A stretch of 51,559 bases of DNA from Acidobacteriota bacterium (GTDB taxonomy: Bacteria > Acidobacteriota > Terriglobia > Acidiferrales > UBA7541), in assembly GCA_021780215.1 (NCBI GenBank), contig JAJXZD010000165.1, forward strand, positions 1-51,559, written 5' to 3'. This document shows positions 45,321 to 51,559 of this stretch, one piece after another (position 1 is the first letter of the stretch; the number at the start of each line of letters is the position of its first letter). The notes under the pieces were generated by a model. The model made no database searches. It was not told the DNA's origin and was given only the letters and a program-made list of their open reading frames with translations. Made by a program: the position numbers and the translations under genes.

Positions 45321-46391
45321 ATGCAGAACGCGCGCGAAACCAAGAAAGACCTCTTCCTACGAGCCTGCCGGTTCGAGCCGGTCGCCCGCGTGCCTGTCTG
45401 GATCATGCGCCAGGCGGGCCGCTATCTGCCCGAGTATCAGGCCGTCCGTGCGAACCACTCCTTCCTCGAAATCTGCAAGACCCCGGAACTCGCCGCGGAG
45501 GTGTCCATTCAGCCGCTGCGCGTGCTCGGGGTAGACGCGATCATCGTCTTCTCTGACATTTTGATCGTCGCCGAGGCGATGGGGATGCGACTGGAGGTTC
45601 CGGATTCGGGTCCGATCCTTGGCGAGCCGCTAAGGGAAATAGGTGCTATCCGTCTTTTGCGCGCGTTTGACCCCGAACGGGAGACCCGCTTTGTGGGCGA
45701 CGCGATCCGCGCGATACGCCGAGAGGTGGGTTCGGAGGTTCCAATTATCGGTTTTGCCGCTGCGCCGTGGACGCTCGCGTGCTACATGATCGAAGGCCAG
45801 ACGCGCGGAAACATTTCCCATGCAATTCGCATGCTGCAAGATGACCCGCGCACCGTGCGCGAACTCGTTGACCGCATCGCACGGGCGACTGGGGCGTATT
45901 TGCAATCGCAACTGGCCGCCGGCGCGGATGCTGTACAGCTATTCGACACCTGGGCGGGCGAACTCACCCCGGAACAGTACGCCGCGTTCGAATTGCCGGC
46001 CACCCAGATGATCTTCCAGTCGCTCAGCCGGAGGCCCGAGCCGAAAATCCTGTTTGCCAAAGGCTCTGGGCGGCATTTGGAGAACCTGGCGCAATCCGGC
46101 GCCAATGTTCTGAGCTTGGATTGGCAAACCGACCTAGCTGAAGCGCGCCACCAATTGGGCCGCCGGGTGTCCTTGCAAGGGAATGTGGACCCCTCGATTC
46201 TGCTCGGCGACGAAGCCGAAATCCGCAGGGCGGCCCGCGAAGCGGTGGACAAGACCGGAGGACTCGGCCATATTCTGAACCTCGGGCACGGGATTCTTCC
46301 CACGACGCCCGTCGCCAACGCCAGGGCATTCGTGGAAGCGGGGCAGCAGGCACTGGCTTCCGTGCAGGCCCCGGCCGGACGAGCGGACTAG
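45321..46391 (+). CDS. hemE: Uroporphyrinogen decarboxylase
   Basis: The 356-residue enzyme decarboxylates the four acetate side chains of uroporphyrinogen III to give coproporphyrinogen III. It shows VPVWIMRQAGRYLPEYQ (substrate-binding Arg/Gln), the IVFSDILIV Asp, PWTLACYMIEG and the C-terminal GNVDPSILLG and NLGHGILPTTP. The ATG at 45321 is at the usual position; the ribosome site is weak (GAAAAGAAA). It begins the rightward hemE-hemN-hemY unit, divergent from ccsA. Confidence 0.97.
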   Translation: MQNARETKKDLFLRACRFEPVARVPVWIMRQAGRYLPEYQAVRANHSFLEICKTPELAAEVSIQPLRVLGVDAIIVFSDILIVAEAMGMRLEVPDSGPILGEPLREIGAIRLLRAFDPERETRFVGDAIRAIRREVGSEVPIIGFAAAPWTLACYMIEGQTRGNISHAIRMLQDDPRTVRELVDRIARATGAYLQSQLAAGADAVQLFDTWAGELTPEQYAAFELPATQMIFQSLSRRPEPKILFAKGSGRHLENLAQSGANVLSLDWQTDLAEARHQLGRRVSLQGNVDPSILLGDEAEIRRAAREAVDKTGGLGHILNLGHGILPTTPVANARAFVEAGQQALASVQAPAGRAD

Positions 46392-46432
46392 GAGTTGTCG
46401 CGGACACGCGGAACCGCAAGCGGACAGATGCG

Positions 46433-47845
46433 ATGGCGCACATGAGAACAGAACCGGCCTCCGGAATCGAGACCGCGCAGGTCTCCGACGAACTGCTCGA
46501 GAAATACAACCGGCCCGGACCGCGCTACACCAGCTATCCCACCGCTCCGGTGTGGAAGGATGATTTCAGCCCGGAAGACTTCGAGAAAATCTGCGCGCAC
46601 GCCGACGAGCAGGGATCTCCTCTCTCGCTCTACATGCACCTGCCTTTCTGCGAAAGCCTGTGTCTTTTCTGCGCCTGCAACGTCTCGATTCAGAAGGACA
46701 AGCGCGTTGCCATTCCTTACCTCGCCGCTCTCAGGCAGGAGATTGAGCATGTAGCGGGGCGAGTGTCGAGAAAACGCAATGTGAGTCAATTCCACTGGGG
46801 CGGCGGGACGCCGAGCTATCTCTCGCCCGAACAGATGGAGGAGCTTTTCCGGCACGCACAGGAGCGCTTCACCTTCGCGGAGGATGCAGAAATCGGCGTG
46901 GAGGTGGACCCGCGCGTCACCTCGCTCGCGCACCTTGAAACGCTGCGGCGTCTCGGCTTCAACCGGCTGAGCATGGGCATCCAGGACTTCCATCCCCAGG
47001 TGCAGGAGACGATCCACCGCGTGCAGCCCTACGAGATGACGCGCGCGCTCATCCTCGCGGCGCGCGGCCTCGGCTTTCAAAGCATCAATGTGGACCTCAT
47101 TTACGGCCTGCCCCACCAGACGGCATCCAGCTTTCAGGCCACGATCGGCCAGGTCCTGTCCCTCGGTCCGGACCGCGTGGCCATGTTCAGCTACGCTCAC
47201 GTCCCCTGGCTCAAGAAACAGCAAGGGTCGTTTCAGGCGCACCTGCCGCAAGGGCGCGAGAAGTTCCGCATCTTCCGCGCGGGGCTGGCGGAGTTTCTCA
47301 ATGCCGGCTACGTGTATATCGGCATGGACCATTTCGCCCGCCCGGAAGACGAACTGGCCGCAGCCCAGCGCCAACGCACGCTACACCGCAATTTCCAGGG
47401 CTACACTACCAAGGCCGGCGCCGACCTCTATGGCATGGGCGTGAGCTCGATCAGTTCGATTGGCGATGCCTACGCGCAGAACCGCCGGGACGTGCCGGGC
47501 TATCAGACCGCCGTTGCCAGCCGCGGACTCGCCACCATGCGCGGCTATCGCCTCTCTCCCGACGACCGCATCCGGCGCGCCGTAATCGGGCGCCTGCTCT
47601 GCCATGCGGTGATTCCCAAGGGCGAAATCGAACGCGAGTTTTCCATCTCCTTCGACGAATACTTCCGCAGTGAAATCGAGCGCCTCGAAGAAACCCGCGC
47701 CGATGGATTCCTGGTCCTTGATTCCGACGAGATCCGTGTGACGCCGATCGGCCGCATCTTCATCCGCAATGTGGCCATGATCTTTGACCGCTACCTCGGC
47801 GAACAGCAGATGGACCAGAAGCCGCTTTTCTCGAAGACGCTCTGA
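46433..47845 (+). CDS. hemN: Oxygen-independent coproporphyrinogen III dehydrogenase
   Basis: This 470-residue radical-SAM enzyme oxidatively decarboxylates two propionates of coproporphyrinogen III to vinyl groups. The cluster motif is PFCESLCLFCACN (Cys73, 77, 80 with Cys82), the E. coli HemN spacing. WGGGTPSYL and the YTSYPTAPVW N-terminal segment of true HemN are present, so it is not the HemW-type paralogue. It lies 41 bp after hemE and 14 bp before hemY. Confidence 0.95.
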   Translation: MAHMRTEPASGIETAQVSDELLEKYNRPGPRYTSYPTAPVWKDDFSPEDFEKICAHADEQGSPLSLYMHLPFCESLCLFCACNVSIQKDKRVAIPYLAALRQEIEHVAGRVSRKRNVSQFHWGGGTPSYLSPEQMEELFRHAQERFTFAEDAEIGVEVDPRVTSLAHLETLRRLGFNRLSMGIQDFHPQVQETIHRVQPYEMTRALILAARGLGFQSINVDLIYGLPHQTASSFQATIGQVLSLGPDRVAMFSYAHVPWLKKQQGSFQAHLPQGREKFRIFRAGLAEFLNAGYVYIGMDHFARPEDELAAAQRQRTLHRNFQGYTTKAGADLYGMGVSSISSIGDAYAQNRRDVPGYQTAVASRGLATMRGYRLSPDDRIRRAVIGRLLCHAVIPKGEIEREFSISFDEYFRSEIERLEETRADGFLVLDSDEIRVTPIGRIFIRNVAMIFDRYLGEQQMDQKPLFSKTL

Positions 47846-47859
47846 CGAGCCAACCGAGA

Positions 47860-49251
47860 ATGCCCGACTCCACACATGCCCTCGTAATCGGCGGAGGAAT
47901 CTCCGGGCTGGTGTGCGCCTGGCGTCTGCAGCAACTCGGCGTGCACACGACTCTCCTCGAAGCCGAGAGCCGATCCGGCGGGCTGGTGGGCACCGTCGAG
48001 CAGGACGGGTTCCTCTTCGAGTCCGGCCCGCAGAGCTTTCTTGGGACCGAGGCGCTGCTGCAGCTCATTCGCGACGTCGGAATCGAAAGCGAGCTCTGCC
48101 AGGCCAATCCGCGCGCGCCTCGCTTCATCCTGCGTCACGGCAAGCTGTGCAAAATTCCCATGTCGCCGGCCCTCCTCACGAGTTCCCTGCTGGGGGCACG
48201 CTCCCGCTGGAAAATTGTCTCCGAGCCCTTTCGCAGGACCCGCCCGCCCAGCCGGGAGGAGTCTGTCTCGGAATTCGTGCGGCGGAAGTTCGGAAACGAA
48301 ATCCTCGAATATCTGGTCGCGCCGTTCATCTCCGGCGTGTACGCGGGGGATCCGGAAAAGTTGAGCCTGCGCGCGGTGTTCCCTTCCCTCGAGGAATGGG
48401 AGCGCGAATATGGCAGTGTCTTTCGCGGAGCGATTCGGTCGCGTCCGGCAAAGCCGGAAGGAGCGCGCAAAGGCCCGCCGCCCTTGTGCTCGTTCCAGCG
48501 AGGTGTCGAGACGCTGACACGAACGCTGGCTGCAAAGCTCGGCGACAACCTCTCGCTGAAAACTCGCGCCAACGCGTTGAGCGCACAGCCCGGCGGCGAG
48601 CGCAGGATCTACCAGGTCAGCGTTGTTAGGAACAACCGCGACGAAAAGTTGCAGGCCTCAGCTGTGGTGCTCGCCACGCCGGCACACGTGGCCTCGCGGC
48701 TGGCGGCTCCGCTCTCCCAGGCTTTGGGGAGCATGCTCTCCGGAATCGTCTATGCGGCGGTCGGTGTGGTGGCTGCCGGGTATTACGCGCGTCAAACTGG
48801 CCAGTCCATCGATGGATTCGGCTTCCTCATTCCGCGGGCAGAAAAGGTCCGCACCCTCGGAACGGTCTGGAATTCCTCCTTGTTTCCCGGGCGCGCCGGG
48901 GATGGCCGCGTCGCGCTGACCAGCTTCATCGGCGGCGCCACGGATCCGGAGGCCGTCAACGAGCCCGCGGATGTGATTGCGGCAATCGTCGAGCGGGAGA
49001 ACGCCAAAATCCTTGAAATCTCCGGGCCGCCAATCACCACTTCCGTCTGGAAGCATCCGAAAGCCCTTCCCCAATACAACCTCGGACACGGCCACATCGT
49101 GGAAGCAATTCGCGAAGCGGAACGCGCAATTCCCGGCCTGTTTTTCTCGGGGAACTATCTCCACGGGCCATCGCTAGGAAAGTGCGTCGAGCAAGCTCTG
49201 GAGACAGCAGAGACTGTGCATGCCTACCTCCATGCAAAAGGTAACCCCTGA
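47860..49251 (+). CDS. hemY: Protoporphyrinogen oxidase, HemY type
   Basis: The 463-residue FAD enzyme has the dinucleotide-binding GGGISGLVCAWRL at residues 11-23, RSGGLVGT, and the C-terminal FAD-site NYLHGPSLGKCVEQA. It oxidises protoporphyrinogen IX to protoporphyrin IX with oxygen. Because HemN is present, it is expected to act on the classical protoporphyrin route rather than as a coproporphyrinogen oxidase of the Gram-positive route. It is the last gene of the rightward operon; ferrochelatase does not follow. Confidence 0.93.
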   Translation: MPDSTHALVIGGGISGLVCAWRLQQLGVHTTLLEAESRSGGLVGTVEQDGFLFESGPQSFLGTEALLQLIRDVGIESELCQANPRAPRFILRHGKLCKIPMSPALLTSSLLGARSRWKIVSEPFRRTRPPSREESVSEFVRRKFGNEILEYLVAPFISGVYAGDPEKLSLRAVFPSLEEWEREYGSVFRGAIRSRPAKPEGARKGPPPLCSFQRGVETLTRTLAAKLGDNLSLKTRANALSAQPGGERRIYQVSVVRNNRDEKLQASAVVLATPAHVASRLAAPLSQALGSMLSGIVYAAVGVVAAGYYARQTGQSIDGFGFLIPRAEKVRTLGTVWNSSLFPGRAGDGRVALTSFIGGATDPEAVNEPADVIAAIVERENAKILEISGPPITTSVWKHPKALPQYNLGHGHIVEAIREAERAIPGLFFSGNYLHGPSLGKCVEQALETAETVHAYLHAKGNP

Positions 49252-49340
49252 GTTGTCTATCCCTTACATCTTGCCGGAGGGGTCGAAACGGGGGCAGGAG
49301 GGGGATGAAGGAAGGCGCGGGCGGGCGGTGATGGGTGTAC

Positions 49341-49369
49341 TGGACATGGGGGGAGCATGCGTGTAGTAT
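49341..49369 (+). promoter_or_regulatory. Sigma-70-like promoter for the small zinc-ribbon gene
   Basis: TGGACA (49341-49346) and TAGTAT (49364-49369) are separated by exactly 17 bp, each one or two bases from consensus, in a 166-bp purine-rich gap. The expected start site is near 49376, about 40 bp before the ATG at 49418. Confidence 0.5.
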
Positions 49370-49417
49370 GAGCCTCTACCGGGGAATCCAGCCAGAGCTT
49401 GCCACGCGAGGTGTGCA

Positions 49418-49711
49418 ATGACGCAGGAAAGCATCATCCACCAGTATCGCGGAGTTCACTGTCGCTGCTGCAAGGAGAGCAATCCGCTTCCTGCTCTTGT
49501 AGCCATCCGGGAAGCAAAGCACAACGAGCTAGAGGCGGAAAGCGAATCAGAGTCGGGAAGTTTCGTGTTTACCGTTCGGTGCCGGGTCTGTGAAAAGGAA
49601 TATCTCTACCAGTCTTCCGACATAATGGATTTTGAAGGTACGCCCAGGCCCCGGACTTCTCGATACAGCTCAGCGCCGCCAGCGCCTTTCTCGAAGGCCG
49701 CAAGCGCGTAA
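49418..49711 (+). CDS. Small zinc-ribbon-like protein
   Basis: The 97-residue product has Cys pairs CRCC (about 15-18) and CRVC (about 55-58), which would bind one zinc in a rubredoxin-knuckle ribbon. The C-terminal 25 residues are Pro/Ser/Ala-rich. The start ATG at 49418 follows GAGGTG. I recognise no named family. It has its own apparent promoter and separates the heme operon from the acs gene. It resembles the protein at 24036 in size and cysteine layout only. Confidence 0.68.
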   Translation: MTQESIIHQYRGVHCRCCKESNPLPALVAIREAKHNELEAESESESGSFVFTVRCRVCEKEYLYQSSDIMDFEGTPRPRTSRYSSAPPAPFSKAASA

Positions 49712-49891
49712 CGCCGTTGCTCCCAGCTCATTCGGGGCGCAATCACCGCCGGCATCGAGCTCCCCGCTTGGGGGCCGAGCGTGTTTTTGCCGCGTGGGCG
49801 CTGTTTCCCTGGCAGGTCTGGAGCCAGGCTTTAGCTAACTCCTGGCCCCTCAATGCTGGCGCAAGCCTGGCTTTTCCGAACGGCCGCAGGT

Positions 49892-51559
49892 TTACTCGTC
49901 CTCTCGGCCCTGGTGCTTCGCCAGACGTTCGATCACGCCCATATCCTCGAGCGTGGTGGTGTCGCCGGTAATTCCTCCCTGATGCGCGAGTTCGCGCAGC
50001 AGCCGGCGCATGATCTTTCCGCTGCGCGTTTTGGGCAGCAGATCGCAGAATCGCACTTCGGCAGGACGTGCGATCGCTCCGATGGTGGCGGCGACATGCT
50101 CCATCAGCGCCGCACGCAGGGAGGACGAGGGAGATTGTCCCGAACGCAGCGTAACGAAGCAGACGATCGCTTCACCCTTGATCTCGTCCGGACGCGCCAC
50201 GACCGCAGCCTCCGCTACGGCCGCATAGCTGACCAGCGCGCTTTCAATCTCCATCGAACTGAGGCGGTGGCCGGCGACCTTGATGACGTCGTCTACGCGC
50301 CCGAGGACCCAGATGTAGCCATCCTTGTCACATTGGGCAGCGTCGCCCGCAAAATAGACGCCGGGGATGCGGCTCCAGTACTCGCGCGCGTAGCGGTCGT
50401 CATCTCCGTAGATCGTGCGCAGCATGGCAGGCCAGGGCTTCTGGATGATCAGGTAGCCGGTCTCTCCCGGCGGCACGGGCTGCCCTTGCAGATTCACCAC
50501 CTTGGCCTGGATGCCTGGCAGCGGAAGCGTCGCCGACCCGGGCTTGGCAGGAGTGGCACCGGGAAGAGGCGAAATCATGATTGCCCCGGTCTCGGTCTGC
50601 CACCATGTATCCACGATCGGGCAACGGTTCTTGCCGATAGCTTCGTAATACCATTTCCACGCCGCGGGATTGATGGGCTCTCCGACCGTACCCAGCAAGC
50701 GCAGGCTCGATATATCGTGGCGGTCAATCCATTCCATGCCCCAGGACATGAAGGAGCGCACGGCAGTGGCGGAGCTGTAGAAAATCGTGACCTTGTACCG
50801 CTCGACGATCTCCCAAAAGCGGTCCCGAGCGGGTTGATCCGGCGCGCCTTCGTACATCACCACGGTGGTGCCGTTGGCCAGCGGGCCATAGACGATGTAG
50901 CTGTGCCCCGTCACCCAGCCGATATCAGCGGTGCACCAGTAGACATCCGCGTCGCGGAGGTCGAAGACCAGCCGCATGGACCACATCGTCTGCAGCAGAT
51001 AGCCGGCGGATGTGTGCAGGACGCCCTTGGGCTTTCCTGTCGTGCCGCTGGTGTACAGGATATACAGCGGATGTTCGGAATCCAACGGCACGGCCGGGCA
51101 GTCGCGCGACGCGGCTTTCTCAAGGTCCTGCCACCAAAGGTCGCGTCCGGCCTGCCAAGCCACCTCACCTCCCGTGCGTTTGACGATCACCGCTTTTTTC
51201 ACTGATGGACAGCGCGCCAGCGCGGCGTCCGCCGTCTCCTTCAGCGGAACGATTTTCCCCCGGCGATAGCCGCCATCGGCGGTGATCAGAATTTTTGCCT
51301 TGGCGTCCGCTATCCGGTCGGCCAGCGCCGTCGAGCTGAACCCTCCAAACACCACGGAATGAACCGCGCCGATGCGTGCGCAGGCCAGCATTGCGATGGG
51401 CAGCTCGGGAATCATCGGCAAATAGATGGCGATGCAATCCCCCGGCCCCGCTCCGAGCGATTTCAGGGCGTTGGCGAACCGGCACACGCGCTCGTGGAGT
51501 TCGCCATAGCTCAGCCGCACCCGCGCCCCATCCTCCGCTTCCCAGAGGAGCGCGGGCTT
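49892..51559 (-). CDS. acs: Acetyl-CoA synthetase, 5' end outside the window
   Basis: The frame is open to the window edge, so the N-terminal roughly 95 residues of a family length of about 650 are missing; 555 residues are seen. It activates acetate to acetyl-CoA through acetyl-AMP. It shows the P-loop [11 protein letters not shown], the acetate-pocket [40 protein letters not shown] and the C-terminal [13 protein letters not shown] containing the regulatory acetylation lysine. All are intact. It is convergent with the zinc-ribbon gene, and the 180-bp gap between them holds one CCAGG/CCTGG hairpin without a U-tract. Confidence 0.95.
   Translation of the reverse strand, partial: KPALLWEAEDGARVRLSYGELHERVCRFANALKSLGAGPGDCIAIYLPMIPELPIAMLACARIGAVHSVVFGGFSSTALADRIADAKAKILITADGGYRRGKIVPLKETADAALARCPSVKKAVIVKRTGGEVAWQAGRDLWWQDLEKAASRDCPAVPLDSEHPLYILYTSGTTGKPKGVLHTSAGYLLQTMWSMRLVFDLRDADVYWCTADIGWVTGHSYIVYGPLANGTTVVMYEGAPDQPARDRFWEIVERYKVTIFYSSATAVRSFMSWGMEWIDRHDISSLRLLGTVGEPINPAAWKWYYEAIGKNRCPIVDTWWQTETGAIMISPLPGATPAKPGSATLPLPGIQAKVVNLQGQPVPPGETGYLIIQKPWPAMLRTIYGDDDRYAREYWSRIPGVYFAGDAAQCDKDGYIWVLGRVDDVIKVAGHRLSSMEIESALVSYAAVAEAAVVARPDEIKGEAIVCFVTLRSGQSPSSSLRAALMEHVAATIGAIARPAEVRFCDLLPKTRSGKIMRRLLRELAHQGGITGDTTTLEDMGVIERLAKHQGREDE

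Noticed and set aside
49853-51205. Plus-strand open frame of 450 codons opposite acs.
   Set aside because: It mirrors a canonical acetyl-CoA synthetase and shows no motif of its own.

Overview
The window is high-GC bacterial chromosomal DNA with dense, mostly leftward operons, frequent ATGA start/stop overlaps and several GTG or TTG starts. Gene content points to Acidobacteriota (Terriglobia-like): a tannase/feruloyl-esterase-like pair, PQQ-type propeller proteins, a HEAT/PilZ protein, a VirB10-like glycine-zipper protein and a large set of unfamiliar secreted proteins. This placement is inference from gene content; there is no rRNA in the window.

Left edge (1-4.7 kb): a probable break where a ComEA-like fragment (minus) and the C-terminal remnant of a PQQ dehydrogenase (plus) meet, then two tandemly duplicated secreted tannase-family proteins whose canonical Ser/Asp/His catalytic residues are all replaced, then tRNA-Leu(UAA) and a CDP-alcohol phosphatidyltransferase.

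Lipid island (4.69-15.82 kb, minus strand): nine tightly packed genes, read from 15.8 kb down to 4.7 kb: fatty-acyl reductase with an N-terminal pseudo-HAD domain, extended SDR, polysaccharide-pyruvyl-transferase-like protein, AMP-ligase, crotonase, acyl carrier protein, second AMP-ligase, diacylglycerol-kinase-like lipid kinase, PlsC-like acyltransferase. Together they look like an acyl activation, carrier loading, reduction and glycerolipid assembly pathway whose product is not known to me.

15.9-31.6 kb: a SAM methyltransferase, an S2P/CBS intramembrane protease, a plus-strand trio (secreted protein, shortened solute-binding protein, NtrY-like histidine kinase lacking the phospho-acceptor His), a membrane protein, a NodB deacetylase, a small zinc-ribbon protein, a hybrid CHASE4-like/HAMP/PAS histidine kinase, a VirB10-like secreted protein and a 1157-residue HEAT/Gly-rich/PilZ protein.

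31.7-38.7 kb (minus): an ispH, arginase-like (altered metal ligands), HAD hydrolase cluster, then a secreted PQQ-type propeller protein, an MFS transporter and an exported hypothetical with a palindrome upstream.

Heme region (38.8-49.3 kb): divergent operons. Leftward ccsA-hemA-hemC-hemD-hemB-hemL and rightward hemE-hemN-hemY encode glutamyl-tRNA to protoporphyrin IX. Ferrochelatase (hemH) is not in the window. A perfect 12-bp inverted repeat sits in the divergent control region. The window ends with a small zinc-ribbon protein and the 3' part of acetyl-CoA synthetase. No gene-free stretch exceeds 300 bases; I see no CRISPR array, insertion sequence, rRNA or replication origin.
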